Source: Kurthia huakuii LAM0618 (GTDB lineage: Bacteria > Bacillota > Bacilli > Bacillales_A > Planococcaceae). Taken from it: a DNA stretch of 64,000 nt. The stretch is taken from positions 124,001 to 188,000 of the forward strand of contig NZ_AYTB01000013.1 in NCBI RefSeq assembly GCF_000505545.1. Reading direction: 5' to 3'. Both the position numbers and the translations under genes were made by a program. Position 1 is the stretch's first letter. Each line of letters starts with the position of its first letter. Below are positions 25,735 through 33,687 of the stretch, piece after piece. The notes under the pieces are model-generated. The model saw only the letters and a list, made by a program, of their open reading frames with translations. It was not told the DNA's origin and did not search any database.

Positions 25735-25764
25735 ATGACAACGCTCGCAAAACGGTGTTATCAT
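25735..25764 (+). promoter_or_regulatory. probable promoter of the cobalamin operon
   Basis: ATGACA at 25735-25740 and TATCAT at 25759-25764 with an 18-base spacer lie just before the riboswitch. The stretch 25358-25734 upstream has short hairpins but no gene or relic that I recognise. Confidence 0.4.
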
Positions 25765-25789
25765 GAATAGAGAACACAATTGAATCGAT

Positions 25790-25936
25790 TATTGGCGCTA
25801 CCAATGTAGCTTAATAGGGAAGAACGGTGAAAATCCGTCGCTGTCCCGCAACTGTAACTCTGAGTGTCTGACCATTACCACTGCGCAAGCGGGAAGGGGT
25901 GAGAGATGATGACGAGAAGCCAGGAGACCTACCAAT
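25790..25936 (+). ncRNA. cobalamin (adenosylcobalamin) riboswitch
   Basis: The consensus blocks are in order: AATAGGGAA near 25813, GGTGAAAATCCGTCGCTG, the B12 box element CCCGCAACTGTAA near 25844, and the closing AAGCCAGGAGACCTACC at about 25917-25933. The paired outer arms ATTGGCGCTACCAAT/ACCAATAAT frame it. A terminator at 26004-26034 forms the expression platform. Cobalamin binding would switch off the downstream btuCDF transporter operon. Confidence 0.93.
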
Positions 25937-26003
25937 AATCCTCGTCTATTCAACTCACGCGGATGAGTCTGAAATGGTAGCGTTTTTTTGCGTCTGCTTT
26001 TTC

Positions 26004-26034
26004 AAGCACTTTTCTGTCGAAAGGTGCTTTTTTT
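26004..26034 (+). terminator. riboswitch-controlled terminator
   Basis: AAGCACTTT and AAAGGTGCTT arms followed by seven T, between the cobalamin aptamer and the btuC ribosome binding site. Confidence 0.85.
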
Positions 26035-26082
26035 GTTGTCAAAAAGGAGGAGAACATCATTCGGAAAAAGTCCTTTTTTATC

Positions 26083-27099
26083 ATGATGGCTGTCTTAATG
26101 GTCGTCTTAATCGCCTCGATGGTGGTCGCAATTGTCGTTGGGTCAGTAGGCATTACCCCGTCACTTATTATGCATGTATTATTGCAAAAGCTTGGCATCG
26201 CAACCGATGGAGTGCCGACACGTGCCGAACAAATCATCATTTGGGAAATTCGTGTGCCGCGTGCATTATTAGCCGCTACCGTTGGGGCATCGCTAGCTGT
26301 AAGTGGCGCTGCGATTCAAGCGCTTGTCAAAAATTCGATTGCGGACCCGTACATTTTAGGGGTGTCATCAGGTGCTTCGGTTGGGGCAACGGCGGTTATT
26401 TTAGTAGGTGCTTTTAGCTTTTTAGGTATTTACGCGTTGCCACTTGCTGCATTTTTCGGCGCCTTAATCGCCGTGTCGATGGTCTTTATGCTTGCGCGTG
26501 TCGATGGCCGGACATCTGTCATGCGACTGTTATTAGCAGGTATTGCCGTGTCGATGGTCTTTAGTGCTGTTACAAACTTTATGCTCATGATGTCAAAATC
26601 GCAAGGCGGTATTCAAGCGGTCATGCAATGGATGCTCGGGAGTCTTGCTGGTGCTAAATGGTCAAATAGCGTGATTCCATTGCTCGTCTTTGTTGTCGTC
26701 TTTAGTTTATTATGGCTTAGCTATCGCCAATTAAATGCGCTATTACTAGGAGAAGAAACGGCCATGACGATGGGCTTTAGCGTCGAAAAATTCCGCTTGT
26801 ATATTATTGTGCTCGTATCGTTACTGACAGGTGTTGCGGTGTCAGTAAGTGGCAGCATCGGCTTTGTTGGCTTGATTATTCCACATGTCGTTCGCATGAT
26901 GATTGGCTCGAATTACAAATGGGTGTTGCCATTAAGTGCGTTGCTCGGCGCTATTTTTATCGTGTGGGCAGATATTGTTGCCCGCTTGGCGATTGCACCT
27001 GAAGAAATGCCGATTGGAATTATTACGGCACTTTGCGGTGGGCCATTTTTCATTTGGATGTTGCGTAGACAGCGCTATCACTTTGGGGAAGGAGATTAA
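26083..27099 (+). CDS. btuC: vitamin B12 ABC transporter permease (FecCD family)
   Basis: A 338-residue FecCD/BtuC permease with about ten helices; family motifs are RVPRALLAATVGASLAVSGAAIQ, DPYILGVSSGASVGAT, GSIGFVGLIIPHVVRM and GIITALCGGPFFIWML. Together with the riboswitch this points to cobalamin uptake. The start is problematic: ATG 26083 has no ribosome binding site, whereas AAGGAGG at 26044-26050 lies 5-8 bases before in-frame ATC 26056 and ATT 26059, which would give a more typical basic N-terminus (RKKSFFIM). A rare ATT or ATC initiation is possible. The stop overlaps the ATPase start. Confidence 0.9.
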   Translation: MMAVLMVVLIASMVVAIVVGSVGITPSLIMHVLLQKLGIATDGVPTRAEQIIIWEIRVPRALLAATVGASLAVSGAAIQALVKNSIADPYILGVSSGASVGATAVILVGAFSFLGIYALPLAAFFGALIAVSMVFMLARVDGRTSVMRLLLAGIAVSMVFSAVTNFMLMMSKSQGGIQAVMQWMLGSLAGAKWSNSVIPLLVFVVVFSLLWLSYRQLNALLLGEETAMTMGFSVEKFRLYIIVLVSLLTGVAVSVSGSIGFVGLIIPHVVRMMIGSNYKWVLPLSALLGAIFIVWADIVARLAIAPEEMPIGIITALCGGPFFIWMLRRQRYHFGEGD

Positions 27100-27860
27100 T
27101 GATGATTCGACTGCACGACATTTCATTTTCAATGGGTAGTACTACTATTTTGCACGACATTTCATTGACGATTGCACCAGGAAAGTTTATCGGCGTCGTC
27201 GGCCCGAATGGCAGTGGTAAATCAACGATGCTGAAAATTTTATATCGTTATTTAATACAGCAAACTGGCCGCGTAACACTATATGACAAAGAACTTCAAC
27301 ACTATACGGCGAAACAATTTGCAAAGCAGATGGCGGTCGTTAGTCAAGAATCACCGACTGTTTTTGATTTTACGGTTCAAGATTTAGTATTGATGGGCCG
27401 CATGCCATACAAAAGGTTACTGAGTACAGACAACAATGAAGATTTCCGTATTGTGGCGCGCAGTATGGCACAAGCCAATGTAACGCATTTAGCAAAGCGT
27501 ACATTGAGTGAGCTATCGGGCGGCGAAAAAAAGCGCGTGATGTTGGCGCGTGCGCTCGCACAAGAAGCAGAAATTTTAGTGTTAGATGAACCAACGAATC
27601 ATTTGGACATTCAACACCAATTACAACTGATGGATTTAGTAAAGGGCTTACCGATTACGATTATTGCCGCGTTGCATGATTTAAATTTAGCAGCCGCGTA
27701 TTGTGACGAATTATTCGTTATGAATGAAGGGCACTTACATGCTTTTGGTACACCTGAAGAGGTGCTCACAGAACAGATGTTAGCCGACGTATTTGGTGTG
27801 CAAGCACATATTACGCAAAATCCATTAACGAAAAAGAGGCATTTATTTTTTTATACATAG
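27099..27860 (+). CDS. btuD: vitamin B12 ABC transporter ATP-binding protein
   Basis: A 253-residue ABC ATPase of the FepC/BtuD class. Walker A is VVGPNGSGKSTMLK, the Q-loop is in VVSQESPTVFDFTV, the signature LSGGEKKRVMLARAL, Walker B ILVLDEPTNHLD and the switch His in AALHDLNLAAAYCDE. It starts on the A of the btuC stop codon (TAATG), so translation is coupled. Iron-siderophore transporters share this ATPase class, but the riboswitch argues for B12. Confidence 0.9.
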   Translation: MMIRLHDISFSMGSTTILHDISLTIAPGKFIGVVGPNGSGKSTMLKILYRYLIQQTGRVTLYDKELQHYTAKQFAKQMAVVSQESPTVFDFTVQDLVLMGRMPYKRLLSTDNNEDFRIVARSMAQANVTHLAKRTLSELSGGEKKRVMLARALAQEAEILVLDEPTNHLDIQHQLQLMDLVKGLPITIIAALHDLNLAAAYCDELFVMNEGHLHAFGTPEEVLTEQMLADVFGVQAHITQNPLTKKRHLFFYT

Positions 27861-27875
27861 AAGGGGAGCGTAAAG

Positions 27876-28847
27876 ATGAAAAAAACATTATGGGGTGCAT
27901 TAGCGGTGACAACGCTACTATTAACAGGATGCGGTGAAACGGAAAAAACAGCGGATCAAAAGCCCGAAGCAACGGCAACGATCACAATTAACAATGAAGG
28001 TGTCACAACACACTATGAGCAGGCGCCTGAAAAAGCTATTGCTGTTAATCAACACGCAACTGAAGTAATGCTTGCGCTAGGACTAGAGGATAAAATGGTC
28101 GGGACGGCGTATTTAGACAATCAAATTTATAAGCCGCTTCAAAAAGCCTATAATCAAGTCCCGGTGCTCGCCAAGGAATATCCGACAAAAGAACAAGTTA
28201 TCGCAACCGAAGCCGATTTTGTGTATGCTGGCTGGCCAAGTGCCTTTGATGCGAAGGCCATTGCGACACGTCAAGAATTAGCAGCGCTAGGCATTAACAC
28301 ATATATTCAATCATCATCGGTTAAAGTAGCGCCAACGCTGGACGATGTTTATCGAGATATTCAACAGCTTGCGAAAATTTTCCGTATTGATGAACGCGGC
28401 GACAAATTAGTCGCAGACATTAATGATGATGTGCAAGACATTACCGAAGAACTACCGGCGACAAAAAAACCATTGAAAGTACTCATTTATGATAGTGGGG
28501 AAAAAGAAATTTTTACGGCGACGCAAAACTTTATGAACACGCTCGTAACACTTGCTGGCGGCACCAATGTATTTGGCGATATTAAAGATAATTGGGCAAC
28601 TGTATCAAAAGAAGAAGCAGTTGACCGTCAGCCAGAAGTCATCGTCATTATGGATTATGGTGCGACAACGGCTGAAGAAAAAATGGCCTTTTTGAAAAAG
28701 GACCCCGCACTCAGTCAAACGCCTGCTGTACAGCAACAGCGCTTTGTCATCTTACCATTGTCAGCGGCATCTGAAGGTGTACGTGTCGCAGAAGCATTAG
28801 AGATTTTAGCGCAAGGCTTTTATCCAGAGGCATTTAGCAATGACTAA
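27876..28847 (+). CDS. btuF: vitamin B12-binding lipoprotein
   Basis: A 323-residue class III binding lipoprotein with lipobox LLTGC (Cys19). Typical segments are AVNQHATEVMLALGLEDKMVGTAY, EQVIATEADFVYAGWPSAF, and near the end the solute-binding helix. It supplies ligand to the BtuCD transporter encoded just upstream. The reading frame ends eight bases inside the next gene. Confidence 0.9.
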   Translation: MKKTLWGALAVTTLLLTGCGETEKTADQKPEATATITINNEGVTTHYEQAPEKAIAVNQHATEVMLALGLEDKMVGTAYLDNQIYKPLQKAYNQVPVLAKEYPTKEQVIATEADFVYAGWPSAFDAKAIATRQELAALGINTYIQSSSVKVAPTLDDVYRDIQQLAKIFRIDERGDKLVADINDDVQDITEELPATKKPLKVLIYDSGEKEIFTATQNFMNTLVTLAGGTNVFGDIKDNWATVSKEEAVDRQPEVIVIMDYGATTAEEKMAFLKKDPALSQTPAVQQQRFVILPLSAASEGVRVAEALEILAQGFYPEAFSND

Positions 28848-29493
28848 TTTTAACGACAATTTTGAACGTGCAATGGAGCTACCAATGCCCGCGCGTACGT
28901 TTGCGAAGTTGAACGCGGCCGGAGATTTTGTATCATTAACAGTACGCCCAGGGCTTATTAATAAACATGTAACGGCTGAGCAATTACAAGTCTTAGCGCA
29001 ATTAGCAGATGAAGCGGCTGTGAAATATTCAGCTGGTCATAGCTTTATTGTATCTGTAGAACAGCAAAAGCTAGAAGCGGTTGTAGCAAAATTGACCGCA
29101 GTGGGCCTTTATGCGATTCAACCGGGTGCACGAGCCGTTGTAAAATGCTGTGACTTCTGTGATGGCGACCGCTTAGAAGCACTATCTTTCGCGCGCGAGC
29201 TACTACAACAAATTGAGCAATTGCCAATGAAAAAGCGTCTGCGTATCGGTTTTAATGCGTGTACAGAAGCTTGCTATAACGCGGTGCGAGATGATATTGG
29301 ACTCGTGTATCACAATGGTTACATTGATTTATATGCGGGCGCTGTGCAAATGGGTCGTCGTGCGAGTTCGGGAACACTCTGGAAGCGTAAAATACCGGAA
29401 CACGAGCTATTACCGCTACTTCAAAATATACTATCTGATTTCGAACAATCTGATTGTAAAACGTTTGCGGCATTTGTAAAAAGAGGTGAGTGA
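28840..29493 (+). CDS. nitrite/sulfite-reductase-type half-domain protein in the B12 operon
   Basis: A 217-residue protein with an N-terminal ferredoxin-like half-domain (FVSLTVRPGLINKHVTAEQLQVLAQLADEA) and a C-terminal Fe-S/siroheme-type domain. It has Cys103, 104, 107 in KCCDFCDGD and the pattern GFNACTEACYNAVRDDIGL (Cys141, Cys145), which matches the second ligand pair of sulfite and nitrite reductases. The usual first pair is CxxxxxC; here it is CCxxC. It is only one half of the normal two-half enzyme. It overlaps btuF by eight bases and is riboswitch-controlled, so a role in corrin or cobalamin chemistry is suspected. Ligand and reaction are unproven. Confidence 0.7.
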   Translation: MTNFNDNFERAMELPMPARTFAKLNAAGDFVSLTVRPGLINKHVTAEQLQVLAQLADEAAVKYSAGHSFIVSVEQQKLEAVVAKLTAVGLYAIQPGARAVVKCCDFCDGDRLEALSFARELLQQIEQLPMKKRLRIGFNACTEACYNAVRDDIGLVYHNGYIDLYAGAVQMGRRASSGTLWKRKIPEHELLPLLQNILSDFEQSDCKTFAAFVKRGE

Positions 29494-29510
29494 GAAATTC
29501 ATCTCTTTTT
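29478..29510 (+). terminator. intrinsic terminator of the btu operon
   Basis: AAAAAGAGGTGA and TCATCTCTTTTT arms (one G-T pair) spanning the stop codon and ending in T residues. Confidence 0.75.
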
Positions 29511-29616
29511 GCGCATAAAATTAATTGCATGTGTTGTAGTTGCTACAATGGGATGTGCGAAAACATTAAAAATAAAGAAGAAATGGTTGGCGTTATCAAC
29601 TAGCTTTAAAATACTT

Positions 29617-29657
29617 TCTCATTTGTCAAATTTTCAAATTCGACAAATGAGACTTTT
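29617..29657 (+). terminator. second hairpin after the btu operon
   Basis: Perfect 11-bp arms TCTCATTTGTC and GACAAATGAGA with an inner AATTT/AAATT extension, followed by CTTTTC. It may back up the first terminator. The rest of 29660-29880 shows no gene. Confidence 0.5.
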
Positions 29658-29888
29658 CATTTAAAAATGACGTTCCTGTGACAACTAGTAATGCTAATTG
29701 AGAAAATCAAATGTTAGAAAAAATGAAAAATGACGCAAAATACAAAATTGAGTGCTGTTCGAGCATATTGTGAGTTATTTCACATATACAATTATTTTAA
29801 AATATAAAATGAATGAAAATGGCTAAACGTAAAGGACGTACTCTAAATCAACATTTCAAAAGAATTCTGTTAAACTGTAGCAAAAGGG

Positions 29889-29917
29889 TTGACAGAAAAA
29901 CCTTTTCGTATGATAAT
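29889..29917 (+). promoter_or_regulatory. ahpC promoter
   Basis: TTGACA at 29889-29894 and GATAAT at 29912-29917 with a 17-base spacer, 78 bases before the ahpC start. Confidence 0.7.
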
Positions 29918-29928
29918 TTAAGTGTAAA

Positions 29929-29943
29929 CAATAATCATTCTAA
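29929..29943. promoter_or_regulatory. PerR-box-like site
   Basis: CAATAATCATTCTAA matches 11 of the 14 specified positions of the Bacillus PerR box TTATAATnATTATAA and lies just behind the ahpC -10 element. PerR control of ahpCF is well known in Bacillus. Confidence 0.5.
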
Positions 29944-29994
29944 TTAAAAAATGGTTATTAAATATAATACGAGCTAAATGGAGGAATATTCGAT

Positions 29995-30558
29995 ATGTCA
30001 TTAGTAAACAAACAAATCTTACCATTCACTGCAGATGCATTCCAAAACGGTGAATTCAAAACTGTAACAGACGATACATTAAAAGGTAAATGGGCTGTTG
30101 TCGCATTCTACCCAGCTGACTTCACATTTGTGTGCCCAACTGAACTTGAAGATTTACAAGCTGAATACGAAACATTAAAATCTTTAGGCGCTGAAGTATA
30201 CTCAGTTTCAACTGATACTCACTTCACTCACAAAGCTTGGCATGACCATTCAGAAGCAATCTCTAAAATCCAATACACAATGATCGGTGACCCAACTCAC
30301 GCGATTTCTCGTAACTTCGACGTTTTAGACGAAGAAGCAGGTCTTGCTCAACGCGCAACTTTCTTAATCGATCCAGACGGTATCGTACAAACGATGGAAA
30401 TTAACAACGATGGTATCGGCCGTAACGCTTCTCAATTAATCGACAAAATTAAAGCAGCTACTTACGTGCGTAACCACCCAGGTGAAGTTTGCCCAGCGAA
30501 ATGGAAAGAAGGAGCAGAAACATTAACTCCTAGCCTAGATTTAGTAGGTAAAATCTAA
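29995..30558 (+). CDS. ahpC: alkyl hydroperoxide reductase subunit C (peroxiredoxin)
   Basis: A 187-residue typical 2-Cys peroxiredoxin. The peroxidatic Cys47 is in [13 protein letters not shown], and the resolving Cys is in [13 protein letters not shown] near residue 166, giving a complete AhpC. It reduces hydrogen and alkyl peroxides with electrons from AhpF encoded downstream. GGAGG precedes the ATG. Codon use is strongly biased to a few codons, as expected for a highly expressed gene. Confidence 0.97.
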   Translation: MSLVNKQILPFTADAFQNGEFKTVTDDTLKGKWAVVAFYPADFTFVCPTELEDLQAEYETLKSLGAEVYSVSTDTHFTHKAWHDHSEAISKIQYTMIGDPTHAISRNFDVLDEEAGLAQRATFLIDPDGIVQTMEINNDGIGRNASQLIDKIKAATYVRNHPGEVCPAKWKEGAETLTPSLDLVGKI

Positions 30559-30592
30559 TTTCTTTGTTAGCGAACATTGAAACGTAACAGAG

Positions 30593-30623
30593 AGAAAGGA
30601 GCGCGATAACCGCGCTCCTTTCT
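30593..30623 (+). promoter_or_regulatory. perfect hairpin between ahpC and ahpF
   Basis: Thirteen-base perfect arms AGAAAGGAGCGCG and CGCGCTCCTTTCT around ATAAC, without a following T run. It may stabilise the ahpC mRNA 3' end or partly terminate, lowering ahpF relative to ahpC. Confidence 0.55.
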
Positions 30624-30784
30624 GCTATTAACATGAACGAACATGCTCTCTGTCTTCTAAAATAGAGGTGGAAATTCGAACTTTCTTGAGAGCAAATCCA
30701 GATTGACTGTCACGTATAGGATGCACGATTTGGAATGACTATACGACACACAAACATGACGATTTGAAAGGACGATGATTATTC

Positions 30785-32344
30785 ATGGCAGTATTAGATG
30801 CAAACATTAAAGCACAATTAAATCAATTATTAGCATTACTTGAAAGTGACTTAGAACTTACATTAAGCGCTTCAGACGATAAAACATCACAAGATATGCG
30901 CGAGTTAGTAACAGAGCTTGCGGCAATGTCACCACGTATTACCGTAAAAGAAGCGACACTTGCGCGTACGCCAAGCTTCAGCATTAATAAATCAGGTGAA
31001 GAAGCGTCAGGCGTTGTATTCGCAGGTCTACCATTAGGTCACGAATTCAACTCATTAGTATTAGCGCTTCTACAAGTATCTGGTCGCGCCCCAAAAGTAG
31101 ATGATGCAACAATTAAACGTATCGAAGCAATTACAACACCTGTAAACTTCGAAACATTCGTCAGTCTTACATGTCATAACTGCCCAGATGTCGTACAAGC
31201 ATTAAACATTATGGCGGTATTAAATCCAAATATTACGCACACAATGGTTGAAGGTGGCGCGTATCAAGATGAAGTAAAAGAAAAAGATATTTTAGCGGTC
31301 CCAGCAGTTTATACAAATGGTGAATTCTTTGAAGGTGGCCGCATGTCACTTGAAGACATTCTTGATAAATTAGGCGCTGCACAAGATTCAACAGGTTTTG
31401 ACGACAAAGAAGCGTATGATGTATTAGTAGTTGGCGGTGGCCCTGCTGGTGCAGCATCTGCTATTTATTCAGCGCGTAAAGGGATTCGCACAGGTCTTGT
31501 AGCGGAACGCTTTGGCGGCCAAGTCAACGATACATTATCGATTGAAAATATTATCGGTACAAAAGCAACAGAAGGTCCCGCTTTTGTAGCGAGTCTAGAA
31601 GCGCACGTTGCAGAATATCCTGTAGATGTTATGAAAAACCAACGCGCGACAAATATCGCCAAAAATGATTTAGTCGAAGTAACACTTGAAAATGGTGCGG
31701 TACTAAAATCAAAAACGGTGATTGTCTCAACAGGTACACGCTACCGTCAATTAGGCGTACCAGGTGAGCAAGAATTTAAAAACAAAGGTGTGGCATATTG
31801 TCCACACTGCGATGGTCCGTTATTCAAAGGCAAAGATGTAGCGGTTGTTGGTGGCGGGAACTCAGGCGTTGAAGCGGCAATCGATTTAGCAGGTATCGTG
31901 AACCACGTCTATTTATTACAACGTAGCGGTGAGTTAAAAGCGGATATCGTGCTACAAGATCGCTTACGCAGCCTACCAAACGTAACGATTTTAACAAATG
32001 CCTTAACACAACAAATTACAGGTGAAGGTACGGTTAATGCATTAGAATATAAAGATGCTGTAACAGGTGAAGAAAACATCATCACATTAGATGGCGTCTT
32101 CATTCAAATTGGTTTATTACCAAATACAGAATTTTTACAAGGTACACTTGAATTAAACCAAAACAACGAAATCATCGTTGATAAACATGGTGCAACAAGC
32201 ATGCCAGGCGTATTTGCAGCAGGTGACTGCACCGATACAATTTATAAACAAATCGTCATTTCAATGGGTTCTGGTGCTACAGCAGCACTTGGTGCATTTG
32301 ATTATATGATTCGTTCGGATGTAAAAGAATTAGTCGAAGCTTAA
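30785..32344 (+). CDS. ahpF: alkyl hydroperoxide reductase subunit F
   Basis: A 519-residue NAD(P)H-dependent flavoprotein that reduces AhpC. The N-terminal double-thioredoxin domain carries the redox pair CHNCPD near residue 130. The thioredoxin-reductase part has the FAD motif VVGGGPAGAASAIYSA, the active site CPHCDG, the NAD(P) motif VVGGGNSGVEAA, and the closing GVFAAGDCTD. Length and order are normal. Probably cotranscribed with ahpC through the intervening hairpin. Confidence 0.97.
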   Translation: MAVLDANIKAQLNQLLALLESDLELTLSASDDKTSQDMRELVTELAAMSPRITVKEATLARTPSFSINKSGEEASGVVFAGLPLGHEFNSLVLALLQVSGRAPKVDDATIKRIEAITTPVNFETFVSLTCHNCPDVVQALNIMAVLNPNITHTMVEGGAYQDEVKEKDILAVPAVYTNGEFFEGGRMSLEDILDKLGAAQDSTGFDDKEAYDVLVVGGGPAGAASAIYSARKGIRTGLVAERFGGQVNDTLSIENIIGTKATEGPAFVASLEAHVAEYPVDVMKNQRATNIAKNDLVEVTLENGAVLKSKTVIVSTGTRYRQLGVPGEQEFKNKGVAYCPHCDGPLFKGKDVAVVGGGNSGVEAAIDLAGIVNHVYLLQRSGELKADIVLQDRLRSLPNVTILTNALTQQITGEGTVNALEYKDAVTGEENIITLDGVFIQIGLLPNTEFLQGTLELNQNNEIIVDKHGATSMPGVFAAGDCTDTIYKQIVISMGSGATAALGAFDYMIRSDVKELVEA

Positions 32345-32353
32345 TAAATTGTG

Positions 32354-32384
32354 AGCACCTCTTCATGTGAAGGGGTGCTTTTTT
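32354..32384 (+). terminator. intrinsic terminator of ahpF
   Basis: AGCACC..CTTCA and TGAAG..GGTGCT arms followed by six T. Confidence 0.85.
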
Positions 32385-32465
32385 AATAGGTAAACAATCG
32401 CCGGAGGACCTATTTTACTTGCTTAAAAAAAGGGTAAAGGTTACAAACGTTGAAATGAGGTGGCA

Positions 32466-33023
32466 ATGTTGAAAAAACGTCTTAAAACGATGTTGATTGC
32501 AGCAGTGGGCGCATCAGGTTTAGCATTTAGTACACCAGCTTTGGCTGAAACAGTAGGCAGTGGCGCAATGTTTTTACCAAGCACGACAAAAACATATACA
32601 ACGCATGACGCGTATATGATCCCGCAAAAGAACACATTCTCTTACAACTACGGTGATTCAAAACGTGAACGCATTAGCAATACGACAAAAGGCTATGCTT
32701 ATTATTACACCGACAATCGCCTCGTTGTTTTTGAAAAAAATACGCATTTTTACATCTTTGTTCCAATTAAATTTCCGTTAACAGAAGGGAAAACGTATGC
32801 ACAAAGCTATCCTATGGAAGGGCAAACCGTGAAATGGAAAGTGACGGTTCAAGACGTTGGCGGTACGAAGAAAATTGGTACAAAAACGTATACGAATGTT
32901 ATGCGTCTGAAATTTGATAATGGTGATAAGTTATTGCTTGCGAAAAATCATGGGCTTATCCAAGCGTTGCACAAAGAAAATGGTGCGTATGTAACAGATT
33001 TTAAAATTGTTGACTATCGTTAA
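32466..33023 (+). CDS. secreted protein of unknown function
   Basis: A 185-residue protein with a Sec signal peptide (KKRLKTMLIAAVGASGLAFSTPALA, cleavage near residue 29) and a mature domain rich in beta-type segments and aromatic residues. Lines such as EGQTVKWKVTVQDVGGTKKIGTKTYTNVMRLKF and AKNHGLIQALHKENG suggest a beta-sandwich, but no family is recognised. GAGG precedes the ATG; GTG 32460 and TTG 32469 are alternative starts. Single-gene unit between terminators. Confidence 0.7.
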   Translation: MLKKRLKTMLIAAVGASGLAFSTPALAETVGSGAMFLPSTTKTYTTHDAYMIPQKNTFSYNYGDSKRERISNTTKGYAYYYTDNRLVVFEKNTHFYIFVPIKFPLTEGKTYAQSYPMEGQTVKWKVTVQDVGGTKKIGTKTYTNVMRLKFDNGDKLLLAKNHGLIQALHKENGAYVTDFKIVDYR

Positions 33024-33053
33024 AAAACTGCGTCGCTAGCGGCGCAGTTTTTT
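33023..33053 (+). terminator. intrinsic terminator
   Basis: AAAAAACTGCG and CGCAGTTTTTT arms with an inner CGC/GCG pair, right at the stop of the secreted-protein gene. The remaining bases to 33322 are AT-rich and contain no gene I can support. Confidence 0.85.
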
Positions 33054-33322
33054 AATGTTGTGGGTGCGTATAATCAAAAAATTTTTGATGAAAAATCTTA
33101 AAATGAATGTTTAAGTTTACATAATAACGGGAAAAAATAAAACTTAACAGTGATGTGAGTAAAGTAATGGTTTTGTTTTGATTTTTGGGGCTTAAAGTAA
33201 TGGTGTTTTTGATAAATCATTAAATAAATGTTACCTTCTTCATGATAAGTGGGTGCGTTACGTATTTAGGTAGGATGCTACATATTATATTTTTACTATT
33301 AAACTAGGAAGGGTGTAAGTAG

Positions 33323-33589
33323 ATGAATACAAAGATTAGGACAAGTGATTTATTTTTTCTTCAAGATAATCGCTTATCACTGGCCGCTAAAGGATTGCTA
33401 ATGTATTTGCTCGCTAACCCAGAGGAACGTTATGCTACTTGTGAAGATTGGTTAGTAGATACAAATAATACACGAGAAGAAATGCAGTTGATGCTTAATG
33501 AATTAATACAATTTGAATATGTTGTGCTAAATGACCAGCATCTTTCTTTGCCATTTGTTTGCGGAAAAAAAGAAATACTTCATGTATAA
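33323..33589 (+). CDS. small winged-helix protein, replication-initiator-like N-domain
   Basis: An 88-residue protein reading as one winged helix: NRLSLAAKGLLMYLLANPEE, then TCEDWLVDTNNTREEMQLMLNELIQFEYVVL. This pattern occurs in the N-terminal domain of plasmid and phage replication initiators and DnaD-like proteins, where more domains normally follow. Here it ends right after the wing, so it is either a stand-alone DNA-binding protein or a truncated remnant. AGGAAGGG precedes the ATG. No neighbours suggest a phage. Confidence 0.6.
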   Translation: MNTKIRTSDLFFLQDNRLSLAAKGLLMYLLANPEERYATCEDWLVDTNNTREEMQLMLNELIQFEYVVLNDQHLSLPFVCGKKEILHV

Positions 33590-33687
33590 GTGTCACATTT
33601 AAATGTAAGTGTTTACTTGTTTTTTTGTGAACATACGTTTAAACTGAATTTATAAGTAAACACTAACTTTTAAGAGGGGTAATTTCT

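Noticed and set aside
25899-26417. 172-codon plus-strand open frame across the cobalamin riboswitch
   Set aside because: It spans the aptamer and terminator and runs out of frame through btuC.
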